DNA of 33,520 nt. It comes from Candidatus Avilachnospira avicola (lineage in GTDB: Bacteria > Bacillota > Clostridia > Lachnospirales > Lachnospiraceae). Position numbers and translations under genes: made by a program. Each line of letters begins with the position of its first letter. Positions within the stretch are counted from its first letter, which is position 1. Below, piece by piece: positions 7,573-16,676 of this stretch. The notes below the pieces were generated by a model. That model made no database searches and was not told where the DNA came from. It saw only the letters and a list, made by a program, of their open reading frames with translations. Location: the NCBI GenBank assembly GCA_018714245.1, contig DVNQ01000079.1, positions 1 through 33,520 on the forward strand, written 5' to 3'.

Positions 7573-9667
7573 GGGATTATTTGGATCATCGGTAAAAAGG
7601 ATAACGGCGGCCCTGCTATTTGCATGCACACTTCTCGGTTCAGTGGCGGCTGCGGGCATAAGGGGCTATGCCGCATACAATGATACAAACCTGAATACTT
7701 TCATACATAACGGTGAGTCCATACCGGAAGGGACTCCCGGACTTCCGCTTACCATCAATTTCAGATTCGGCTATGACGGGGTCCAGGGCCTTTATAACCC
7801 CAACAGTGACTATATCCAGGATGTAAATATCTCTCTTTCCAACGATCAGACCTATCTGGGAGTCCAGCTTGAGGTGGGTACCAGCAAATCAGCATTCCTT
7901 GAGAGGCTGGAGAACCTTTTCGGAGATGAGATAGACAGCGAGATGCTGGATCAGTATTATCAGGGCTATCTTGACGGATACCACGATACCTCAAACGGGA
8001 CGGTGCTTTACAACTATCCCGTGGACAGCGGCTCATATCCCTTTGAGGTGGACGGACAGCTTTTCAGGCAGAATGTCCATTTTGATCAGGTGGCAAAGGG
8101 AGAATATAAGGATGTCAGCCTCACTGTGACCGTAAGGAAGGATACGAAGGAAGGATATTACGCCATCCCCATAGCCTTTACCTACAAGCTGCCCTATGTG
8201 ACCTATTCCAGCGGAAAGAGCCATCCCACCCATGTGGAATACATAAATGTGTACATAAGATCGGCTTCGGGAGAGGCTGGCAATGAGGTCAATGTGGAGG
8301 AACAGTTCGCCATCGGAGAGAACCAGCTGACTCCCTCGGGTACCTATCCCCAGGTCATGAACTATGGCATCAACCTTAGAAATAAGAAGGAGACTGTCTA
8401 TGATGTGACCGTCAGCCTCCAGATGTCACTGGGCGAAGAGGAGATGAAGCCTACTGCGGTTTCCAAGGGCTCTGCCAATCGGGGATTTCCTTTTGACATA
8501 AATGAGACCAACTATGACAGGCATTATGATGAGATAGGAAAGGATGAAGTGGTCAGCGTGCCTTATTCCATGGCCATTTCCTCACGGACCGCAAGCGGAT
8601 TCTATCCCCTGAGCTATGTCATAACCTACAGGCGCATAAAGGACGGACAGCTCTATACGGAGACCCATACTTCCTATGTCAGGGTGCGCAATGCTTCCAT
8701 GGAGACTGAGGATCAGGAGGATACCGGTGAATGGAATGCAAACAAGGCCACAAAGGCCAGGATCATCGTAAAATCTTATACGACGGTACCTGAAAAGATT
8801 TATGCCGGAGACAGCTTCGAGCTTACGGTGGAATTTGAAAATGCTTCATCAGGCATAGATGCAAGCAATATCCTCTTTACATTTACATCAGAGGAGACCT
8901 CTGACAAGTCTGCAGTATTTTCCAGCGAAGGCGGAGCGAACTCTTCAGTGGTAAATACCCTTAAGGCGGGTCAGTCTGCTACGGTGAAGATGAATTACAC
9001 CGCAAAAGCCGGGATCAATGAGGGATCCTATAAGATAACCGTCAAGGAGCAGTATGATTCTCCGGAGTTCAAGAATGCCGAGGAGAGCGTGACCATAGAC
9101 ATTCCCGTGCATCAGATATCCAGGTTCTCCACCTCTTCCTTTGAGGTGCTTCCTGCATCCCTAAGCGTGGGATCCGAAGCAAATGTCATGTTTGGCATAA
9201 ACAACACCGGTAAGGTCAATCTCTACAATGTGTCCGTTACCTTCAGGGCAGACAGCATCAGGGAGACCACTGCCTATATAGGAAACATTGAGCCTGGACA
9301 TACCGGAAATGTTGACGTTATGATCCCTGCGGTGGCCCCCACCATGGACGACGGGACCGTTACTGCCGAGATAAGCTATGAAGACGTAAACGGAAATGTG
9401 ACCACCGACTCAAAGGAGTTCGAGCTCTTTGTGACCGAAGCTCCGGACATAAACTATGATGATATGTATATGGGCGAGGACATGATGGGCACTTCGGAGC
9501 CTTCTCTTATGGACCGTATCATGTCGGGGCTTCCCTATATCATCACCGGAGGGATTTTTGTGATACTGGCAGCGGTCATGGTCATAAAGCGTATCAGGAA
9601 GAAAAAAAGAGAGAAGGAATTTGAGATAGAAGACAGCGGAACAGATGAGGATGACAGTGAATACTGA
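7565..9667 (+). CDS. Large CARDB/COG1361-like extracellular protein with N-terminal signal anchor and C-terminal TM plus acidic cytoplasmic tail
   Basis: MFKGLFGSSVKRITAALLFACTLLGSVAAAGI; repeated beta-rich segments (e.g. VPEKIYAGDSFELTVEFENASSGIDASNILFTF, LPASLSVGSEANVMFGINNTGKVNLYNVSVTF); TM LPYIITGGIFVILAAVMVIKRIRKKK; overlaps the ATPase stop by 8 nt. Confidence 0.85.
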   Translation: MFKGLFGSSVKRITAALLFACTLLGSVAAAGIRGYAAYNDTNLNTFIHNGESIPEGTPGLPLTINFRFGYDGVQGLYNPNSDYIQDVNISLSNDQTYLGVQLEVGTSKSAFLERLENLFGDEIDSEMLDQYYQGYLDGYHDTSNGTVLYNYPVDSGSYPFEVDGQLFRQNVHFDQVAKGEYKDVSLTVTVRKDTKEGYYAIPIAFTYKLPYVTYSSGKSHPTHVEYINVYIRSASGEAGNEVNVEEQFAIGENQLTPSGTYPQVMNYGINLRNKKETVYDVTVSLQMSLGEEEMKPTAVSKGSANRGFPFDINETNYDRHYDEIGKDEVVSVPYSMAISSRTASGFYPLSYVITYRRIKDGQLYTETHTSYVRVRNASMETEDQEDTGEWNANKATKARIIVKSYTTVPEKIYAGDSFELTVEFENASSGIDASNILFTFTSEETSDKSAVFSSEGGANSSVVNTLKAGQSATVKMNYTAKAGINEGSYKITVKEQYDSPEFKNAEESVTIDIPVHQISRFSTSSFEVLPASLSVGSEANVMFGINNTGKVNLYNVSVTFRADSIRETTAYIGNIEPGHTGNVDVMIPAVAPTMDDGTVTAEISYEDVNGNVTTDSKEFELFVTEAPDINYDDMYMGEDMMGTSEPSLMDRIMSGLPYIITGGIFVILAAVMVIKRIRKKKREKEFEIEDSGTDEDDSEY

Positions 9668-9754
9668 TCCTTCTGATGATTTTCAGAGCTGATCCGGGGA
9701 GTCCGCAAAACCTGGACTTTACATTTCCGGATCGCATAAAGGGGCAGGGAGAAA

Positions 9755-11113
9755 TTGAAATTTACCGATCTGCTGGGACTCAGCATAAACAATCTGAAAA
9801 GGCGCAGGCTGCGTACCTTTCTTACGGTACTGGGGGTGGTCATAGGGACCGCCTCCATAGTGGTCATGCTGAGCCTCGGCATAGGCCAGTCGGAATCCAA
9901 CAAGGAGATGATAGAGTCCTATGGATCCCTTACCACCATTACGGTTTATTCAAATGCCATGTACGGGCCTCAGGACAGCTCTACGGAACCTCTTTATATC
10001 ACGGATGATGCCATCGGGGATTTTACCCGTATAAGGCATGTGACCGGGGCAAGCCCCATACTCAGGTATACGGCCATTGCAAAGCAGGGAGTATATGAGG
10101 CCTATCTGAGCCTTCAGGGAGTGAGCCATGAGTACATGGAAAACATCCCTCTTTCGGAAGGACATATCCCGCCCAGGGATTCGAAGGAGCTTTCCATCAT
10201 ATACGGAAACCAGGCAATAAACGACTTTCAGAATTCAAAGACGGGAGAGGGATTTTGGTCCACGGGAGAGACTCCTGACGTGGATCTGATGGGCCGGTCC
10301 GTATTCATTATTTTTGACCGTGACAAATATTACTCCCAGGGAAGCACGGATGCGGACGGCAATATTATTTCCGCACCGAAGAAATATATAGTCCCCACCG
10401 CAGGCATCGTGGATGGGGGCGAAACAGGCTACGGCAATTATTCCTATGGTGCCTATTGCGATATAGAGCTGCTTAAGGACAAGCTCAAGTCCATCTTCAA
10501 AAAGGATCCGATACCGGGGCAGCCAACAAATTCCAAGGGCAAGCCTCTGTCATATTTCGTTTATGACAGCGCAGAAGTCTATGTGGATGACATGGACCAT
10601 GTTTCAGAGGTACAGGAGGCCATCAGTTCCCTGGGATTTCAGGCCTCTTCCAATATGGAATGGCTGGAGCAGTCCCAGGACAGTATGAGGATGCAGCAGG
10701 CCGTGCTCGGAGGAATAGGAGCCGTCTCCCTTTTTGTTGCAGCCATAGGCATCGCTAATACCATGATGATGTCCATATATGAGAGGACCAAGGAGATAGG
10801 AGTCATGAAAGTCCTGGGATGCGACATGGACAATATCAGGGACATGTTCCTGATGGAGTCAGGCTTCATAGGCCTTATGGGAGGAGTGGTAGGCATCATA
10901 CTGAGCCTCAGCATATCCAAGATAATAAATGTGCTTTATATGCAGAGCAATGCAGCCATGTATTCCATGTCAGCCGGGGATATAAGCAGGATCCCCCTCT
11001 GGCTTCTCGGACTTGCCCTTATCTTTGCCGTACTTGTGGGCATGCTTGCAGGGCTGTTCCCTGCCTTAAGGGCCATGAGGCTGAGCCCGCTCAGTGCCAT
11101 CAGGAATGAATAG
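9755..11113 (+). CDS. ABC transporter permease, MacB/FtsX family (TTG start)
   Basis: LSINNLKRRRLRTFLTVLGVVIGTASIVVMLSLGIG; MMMSIYERTKEIGVMKVLGCDMDNIRDMFLMESGFIGLMGGVVG; ends LFPALRAMRLSPLSAIRNE; SD-like GGGAGAAA before TTG. Confidence 0.93.
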   Translation: MKFTDLLGLSINNLKRRRLRTFLTVLGVVIGTASIVVMLSLGIGQSESNKEMIESYGSLTTITVYSNAMYGPQDSSTEPLYITDDAIGDFTRIRHVTGASPILRYTAIAKQGVYEAYLSLQGVSHEYMENIPLSEGHIPPRDSKELSIIYGNQAINDFQNSKTGEGFWSTGETPDVDLMGRSVFIIFDRDKYYSQGSTDADGNIISAPKKYIVPTAGIVDGGETGYGNYSYGAYCDIELLKDKLKSIFKKDPIPGQPTNSKGKPLSYFVYDSAEVYVDDMDHVSEVQEAISSLGFQASSNMEWLEQSQDSMRMQQAVLGGIGAVSLFVAAIGIANTMMMSIYERTKEIGVMKVLGCDMDNIRDMFLMESGFIGLMGGVVGIILSLSISKIINVLYMQSNAAMYSMSAGDISRIPLWLLGLALIFAVLVGMLAGLFPALRAMRLSPLSAIRNE

Positions 11114-11182
11114 ACGGCGCTGCTGCACATAAAGCAGGATAATATATACACATCAATATAAAATACATAAGGAGGAGAGGAT

Positions 11183-12322
11183 ATGATCTATAAGGATTTT
11201 AAAGGTATCAGACTTTCCGCACTGGGACTGGGCTGCATGAGGCTTCCGGTAATGGAAGCGGACGATTCCAGGATCGATGAGCAGGCGGTCTTTGAGATGG
11301 TGGATTATGCCATGGAGCACGGCATTAATTATTATGATACCGCCTGGGGCTATCATAACGGCAACTCGGAAATTGTCATCGGAAAGGCACTTAAGAGGCA
11401 TGAGAGAGACAGCTTTTATCTTGCAAGCAAGTTTCCGGGATATGACCTCTCCAATATGGATAAGGCGGAGGAAATATTTGAGAAGCAGCTTGAAAAGTGT
11501 CAGGTGGATCATTTTGATTTTTATCTCTTTCACAATGTATGCGAGATGAATATTGATGCCTATCTGGATCCCAGCCATCACATACACGAGTATCTGATGA
11601 AGCAGAAGGAAAATGGACGCATAAGGCATCTGGGCTTTTCCGCTCACGGGGATCTTGACACCATGAAGCGCTTCCTTGAGGCCTATGGAAAGGATATGGA
11701 GTTCTGCCAGATCCAGCTCAATTATTTTGACTGGGATTTCCAGGATGCAAAGTCCAAGGTGGAGCTTCTTGCGGATTACGGCATACCTGTATGGGTCATG
11801 GAGCCTCTCAGGGGAGGAAAGCTGGCTAAGCTCGATGAGGAGTATGAAGCAAGGCTCAGGACATTAAGGCCTGATGAGACGACCCCTGCCCTTGGGTTCC
11901 GCTTCCTTCAGTCCATACCCGAGGTGACCATGATACTTTCAGGCATGTCAAACATGGAGCAGCTTAAGGACAATATCGCCACCTTCAGTGAGGATAAGCC
12001 TCTTAATGAGGATGAGAGAAAGGTGCTTCTTGATATTGCAGGGGAGATGAGCGGAAAGGGGACTATCCCCTGTACCGCATGTCATTACTGCGTAAGCCAC
12101 TGCCCTCAGGGACTCAACATTCCCATGCTCATATCCCTTTACAATGAGGATATAGTCACGGGAGGAGGCTTCATAGCTCCCATGCGCATAGGAAGGCTCC
12201 CGGAGGACAAGAGGCCGGGCTCCTGTATAGGATGCAGAAGCTGTGAGGCAGTATGTCCCCAGCAGATAAAGGTATCAGAGATCATGAGTGAATTCTCTGA
12301 AAAGCTTGCTTCAAGGCTCTGA
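11183..12322 (+). CDS. Aldo/keto reductase with C-terminal 4Fe-4S ferredoxin-like domain (COG1453-like)
   Basis: LGLGCMRLPV, YYDTAWGYHNGNSE; C-terminal CTACHYCVSHCPQGLNI and CIGCRSCEAVCPQQIKV; SD AAGGAGGAGAGG. Confidence 0.92.
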   Translation: MIYKDFKGIRLSALGLGCMRLPVMEADDSRIDEQAVFEMVDYAMEHGINYYDTAWGYHNGNSEIVIGKALKRHERDSFYLASKFPGYDLSNMDKAEEIFEKQLEKCQVDHFDFYLFHNVCEMNIDAYLDPSHHIHEYLMKQKENGRIRHLGFSAHGDLDTMKRFLEAYGKDMEFCQIQLNYFDWDFQDAKSKVELLADYGIPVWVMEPLRGGKLAKLDEEYEARLRTLRPDETTPALGFRFLQSIPEVTMILSGMSNMEQLKDNIATFSEDKPLNEDERKVLLDIAGEMSGKGTIPCTACHYCVSHCPQGLNIPMLISLYNEDIVTGGGFIAPMRIGRLPEDKRPGSCIGCRSCEAVCPQQIKVSEIMSEFSEKLASRL

Positions 12323-12373
12323 TGGAGAAACAAGGATTATAAGGCCCGGAATCTGACTGATGTCGGGTCAATC

Positions 12374-12415
12374 ATGCAGCCGGACCGTTTATGGTCCGGC
12401 TGCATCTTCGTTTTT
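12374..12415 (+). terminator. Intrinsic terminator
   Basis: ATGCAGCCGGACC-GTTTAT-GGTCCGGCTGCAT perfect 13-bp stem followed by CTTCGTTTTT. Confidence 0.92.
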
Positions 12416-12445
12416 ATGGCATTTTTCTTTCAGATACTATATAAT
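12416..12445 (+). promoter_or_regulatory. Putative promoter of the miaB-mutSL-miaA unit (ATGGCA-N18-TATAAT)
   Basis: TATAAT at 12440-12445; partial -35 match immediately after the terminator T-tract. Confidence 0.5.
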
Positions 12446-12477
12446 ATTCTGATGTGCAAATCAGAAATGAGGTATTT

Positions 12478-14010
12478 ATGGAATCAAGGGAAATGACAGC
12501 CTGCGGGATGCATAAGGATGGAAAAGCCTACCCTTCGGAATCCCGGAGGCAGTATGAATATATAGACAGATTAAGAGATATCTTTGGCAGCATGTACGGG
12601 GATGCTTCCGGCGGACGGGGCCAAGGGACCTTCAGCGTGGTCACCTTCGGCTGCCAGATGAATGCCAGGGATTCCGAAAAGCTTTCAGGCATACTGGAGG
12701 GAGCAGGCCTCAGGGAGGTGGAGGATGAGCTCTCTGCGGATGTGGTTATTTTCAATACCTGTACCATCAGGGAAAATGCAAATGAGCATCTTTACGGAAG
12801 ACTGGGAAGGCTGAAGCCTGTCAAAAAGAAGAGGCCTGACATGATCATAGCCATATGCGGCTGCATGATGCAGGAAAAGGATGAGGTGGAAAAGATATCT
12901 GAAAAGTATCCCTATGTGGACATCATGTTCGGCACCCATAACCTTTATACTTTTGCTGAGCTTCTTTATGACCTCCTTATGAAACGCGGCGGGCAGCAGA
13001 TACTTCCTGACAGCCACGGACAGGACATACTGCTCAGGGACGGACGCAGGGCCATGATCTCCGTATGGAAGGATACGCCGGACATAGTGGAGGAGCTGCC
13101 AAATAAGCGGAAGTTCCCCTTCAAGCAGGGAGTAAACATAAGCTTTGGCTGCAACAACTTCTGCTCTTACTGTATAGTTCCCTATGTAAGGGGCAGGGAA
13201 AAGAGCAGGGAGAAAAAGGATATACTTGAGGAGATCAGGAAGCTTGGCAGGGACGGAGTAAAAGAGATCATGCTCCTTGGACAGAACGTAAATTCCTATG
13301 GGAAGGACCTTTCAGAGCCGGTAAGCTTTGCGGAGCTGTTAAGGGAGACAGACAGCCTCTGCGATGACATGGGCATAGAGAGGATCCGCTTCATGACCTC
13401 CCACCCGAAGGATCTGTCGGATGAGCTTATTGAAGCCATGGCTTCGGGAAAGCATGTGATGAAGCAGTTCCACCTTCCCCTTCAGTCCGGCTCGGACCGG
13501 ATACTGAAGATGATGAACAGGCACTATGACAGTGAGGCCTACCTTATAAAGGCAGAAAAGCTAAGGAAGGCCATGCCTGACATATCCATCAGCACCGATA
13601 TCATAGTAGGCTTCCCCGGTGAGACGGAGGAGGATTTTGAAGCTACCCTTGATGTGGTCAGACGGATGCGCTATGATGCAGCCTATACCTTCATATATTC
13701 GGAGAGAGAAGGGACACCGGCTGCAGCTTTTCCGGACAAGGTACCGGAAGAGATCATAAAGGAGAGGTTCGGGAGGCTTCTTGAGCTCCAGAACTCAATC
13801 GCTGCCGAAAACTGCAGCAGACTGAAAGGCAGAGTACTTCCGGTCCTGTTTGAGGAGATAAATGAAAAGGATGCCTCCCTTATCAGCGGAAGACTTGAAA
13901 ACAACAGCCTGGTACACGTAAAAGGGGATCCTTCGCTGATAGGAAATATCAGGAATGTCCGCCTTTTGGAGGCCCATGGCTTTTACTATACTGGAGAGCT
14001 CACAGACTGA
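12478..14010 (+). CDS. miaB: tRNA-2-methylthio-N6-dimethylallyladenosine synthase MiaB
   Basis: VVTFGCQMNARDSEKLSGIL; radical SAM SFGCNNFCSYCIVPYVRGREKSR; LLGQNVNSYG; PLQSGSDRILKMMNRHY; TDIIVGFPGETEEDF; SD GAGGT before the ATG at 12478. Confidence 0.96.
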   Translation: MESREMTACGMHKDGKAYPSESRRQYEYIDRLRDIFGSMYGDASGGRGQGTFSVVTFGCQMNARDSEKLSGILEGAGLREVEDELSADVVIFNTCTIRENANEHLYGRLGRLKPVKKKRPDMIIAICGCMMQEKDEVEKISEKYPYVDIMFGTHNLYTFAELLYDLLMKRGGQQILPDSHGQDILLRDGRRAMISVWKDTPDIVEELPNKRKFPFKQGVNISFGCNNFCSYCIVPYVRGREKSREKKDILEEIRKLGRDGVKEIMLLGQNVNSYGKDLSEPVSFAELLRETDSLCDDMGIERIRFMTSHPKDLSDELIEAMASGKHVMKQFHLPLQSGSDRILKMMNRHYDSEAYLIKAEKLRKAMPDISISTDIIVGFPGETEEDFEATLDVVRRMRYDAAYTFIYSEREGTPAAAFPDKVPEEIIKERFGRLLELQNSIAAENCSRLKGRVLPVLFEEINEKDASLISGRLENNSLVHVKGDPSLIGNIRNVRLLEAHGFYYTGELTD

Positions 14011-14030
14011 CAGGAGCTCCGGAGACAGAG

Positions 14031-16676
14031 ATGGCAGATAAAAAGATGTCACCGATGATGGTGCATTATCTTGAGACAAAAAAACAATATCCCGACTGCA
14101 TACTGTTTTACAGGCTCGGAGATTTCTATGAGATGTTTTTCGAGGACGCCAAGACTGCAGCTTCAGAACTTGAGCTTGTGCTTACGGGAAAGGACTGCGG
14201 CATGGATGAAAGGGCTCCCATGTGCGGGATACCCTATCATGCCGCCGAGACCTATATCACCCGACTGGTGAAAAAGGGGTATAAGGTTGCGATAGCAGAG
14301 CAGACGGAGGATCCGAAGACCGCAAAGGGACTCGTGCGCAGAGAGGTCATAAGGGTCGTGACTCCGGGTACCATCATTTCCAGTGATGCCCTTGATGACG
14401 GGAGGAACAACTACCTCATGTGTGTGGCCTATGTCTGCGGTGTGTTCGGACTTTCAGCCATAGACATAGGCACCGGAGAGTTTTACCTGTCAGAGACCTC
14501 GGATCTTAAATCCCTGATGGATTTTTATACTCATTTTTCTCCCTCCGAGATCATCTGCAATGATGAATTTTTTATGTCAGGAGCGGATACGGATGCCATT
14601 TCTGACAGAGAGCATGGCAAACTTAATCCGATGCCGAGGGATTACTTTTCTGAGGATGAGTGCAGGAAGCTCCTTGAGAAGCATTTTCATGCCGACATAA
14701 GCGGACTTGGAGTAAGTGACATGCCCTCCGGTATGATCGCTGCCGGAGCCGTGCTCAGGTATGTTTACGATACCCAGTTTTCCACAGTCAGCTATGTGAC
14801 CGGCATCAGGATCTATAACCTTTCGGAGCATATGATCCTGGATTCTTCCACCATGAGGAACCTGGAGCTTCTGGAGACCCTCAGGGAAAAGGAGAAGAAG
14901 GGGAGCCTCCTTTATGTGCTGGACAAGACAAGGACGGCCATGGGAGCAAGGCTCATGAGAAAGTTCATTTCGGAGCCTCTCATACAGAAGCAGGCTATCA
15001 TGAACCGTCAGGATGCGGTGGAGGAGCTTTGCGGAAGGTTCATAGACCGGGAAGAGATGATGGAATATATGAGGCCGGTATACGATATTGACAGGCTGCT
15101 TTCCCGTATAAGCTCCATCAGTGCAAATCCCAGGGACCTTCTGATGTTTCGTCAGTCCCTGTCCATGATACCCTATATCAAAGAAGTTCTTAGGCTCTTT
15201 TCCTCAGCCCTTCTTAAGAAGACCTATGAGGGAATGGATGAGCTTTCTGATATATATGAGCTGCTCATGTCCTCCATAGATGAGGATGCACCGGCCTCTC
15301 AGAAGGACGGAGGGATCATAAAGGAAGGCTATGACGGAGAGGCGGACCGCCTCAGATATTCCAAGAATCATGGAAAGGAGCTTCTCCTTAGGATGGAGCA
15401 GGAGGAGCGGGAAAAGACCGGGATCAGGACTCTTAAGATCAAGTTCAATAAGGTCTTCGGATATTCGATAGAGATATCAAACAGCTTCAAGGATCAGGTC
15501 CCTGAGCGCTACAGAAGGCGCCAGACCCTGGCAAACGGTGAAAGATATACTACGGATGAGCTGGAAAAACTGGAGGAAGAGCTGATCGGTGCCGATGAAA
15601 AGCTGAAGGCCCTGGAGTATGAGCTGTTTCTGGATATAAAGGAAAGGGTAGCTTCGGAGGCCCGCAGGATACACAGCCTGTCTGCCTCCCTTGCCATGCT
15701 GGATGTGCTCTGCTCCCTTTCCCTGGTCGCTCAGCGCAACAATTTTGTCCGGCCTTCGATAAATGAAGATGGAGTGATAAGCATACGGGATGGACGGCAT
15801 CCCGTGGTGGAGCTGATGCTCGGAGACGGATCATTTATTCCCAATGATACCTTCCTTGATGAGAAGGACCATAGGGTAAATATCATAACCGGCCCCAACA
15901 TGGCAGGAAAATCCACATACATGCGCCAGGTGGCGCTTATCGTCCTGATGGCTCAGATCGGCTCCTTCATTCCTGCAAGGAAGGCTGACATATCCATATG
16001 TGACCGCATATTTACAAGGGTAGGAGCATCGGATGATCTGGCAAGCGGACAGTCCACCTTCATGGTAGAGATGACGGAAGTAGCCAACATCCTGAGGAAC
16101 GCGACAAAAAAGAGTCTCCTGATACTGGATGAGATAGGCAGGGGTACCTCCACCTTTGATGGGCTTTCCATAGCCTGGGCCGTTACCGAGTATGTGAGCA
16201 ACATGGAAAAACTGGGGGCAAAGACTCTCTTTGCTACCCACTATCATGAGCTTACGGAACTGGAAGGGAAACTTCCGGGGGTACACAATTACTGCATAGC
16301 AGTAAAGGAAAATGAAGACGGCCTCGTCTTTCTGAGAAAGATCGTGCCAGGAGGTGCTGACAAGTCCTACGGCGTCGCAGTGGCAAGGCTTGCCGGGGTG
16401 CCTGAGGAGGTCACCGAGAGAGCTGATGAGATATCTGAGGAGCTGAGCAGGGCAGATATTACCAAAGCGGCAAAGAAGCTGAACGGCAGTGAGGGCAGGA
16501 AGGATCAGGGAAGCACAAAGGGTATAAGAGTCAGCATGACGAAGGAGGAATTCAGACTTCAGAAGGATATAGCCGATGAAATCAGAAAGACCGATACCTC
16601 GAAGCTTACTCCCATCGAAGCCCTGCTCCTTCTGGATGAGATGAAGAAAAAGCTTCTCGGAGGTGAGAAGGATTGA
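14031..16676 (+). CDS. mutS: DNA mismatch repair protein MutS
   Basis: MMVHYLETKKQYPDCILFYRLGDFYEMFFEDA; Walker A GPNMAGKSTYMRQ; LLILDEIGRGTSTFDGLSIAWA; FATHYHELTELE. Confidence 0.97.
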   Translation: MADKKMSPMMVHYLETKKQYPDCILFYRLGDFYEMFFEDAKTAASELELVLTGKDCGMDERAPMCGIPYHAAETYITRLVKKGYKVAIAEQTEDPKTAKGLVRREVIRVVTPGTIISSDALDDGRNNYLMCVAYVCGVFGLSAIDIGTGEFYLSETSDLKSLMDFYTHFSPSEIICNDEFFMSGADTDAISDREHGKLNPMPRDYFSEDECRKLLEKHFHADISGLGVSDMPSGMIAAGAVLRYVYDTQFSTVSYVTGIRIYNLSEHMILDSSTMRNLELLETLREKEKKGSLLYVLDKTRTAMGARLMRKFISEPLIQKQAIMNRQDAVEELCGRFIDREEMMEYMRPVYDIDRLLSRISSISANPRDLLMFRQSLSMIPYIKEVLRLFSSALLKKTYEGMDELSDIYELLMSSIDEDAPASQKDGGIIKEGYDGEADRLRYSKNHGKELLLRMEQEEREKTGIRTLKIKFNKVFGYSIEISNSFKDQVPERYRRRQTLANGERYTTDELEKLEEELIGADEKLKALEYELFLDIKERVASEARRIHSLSASLAMLDVLCSLSLVAQRNNFVRPSINEDGVISIRDGRHPVVELMLGDGSFIPNDTFLDEKDHRVNIITGPNMAGKSTYMRQVALIVLMAQIGSFIPARKADISICDRIFTRVGASDDLASGQSTFMVEMTEVANILRNATKKSLLILDEIGRGTSTFDGLSIAWAVTEYVSNMEKLGAKTLFATHYHELTELEGKLPGVHNYCIAVKENEDGLVFLRKIVPGGADKSYGVAVARLAGVPEEVTERADEISEELSRADITKAAKKLNGSEGRKDQGSTKGIRVSMTKEEFRLQKDIADEIRKTDTSKLTPIEALLLLDEMKKKLLGGEKD

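Noticed and set aside
6955-7659. 234-aa minus-strand ORF opposite the ABC ATPase
   Set aside because: Antisense to Walker/signature motifs of a clear ATPase; not supported.
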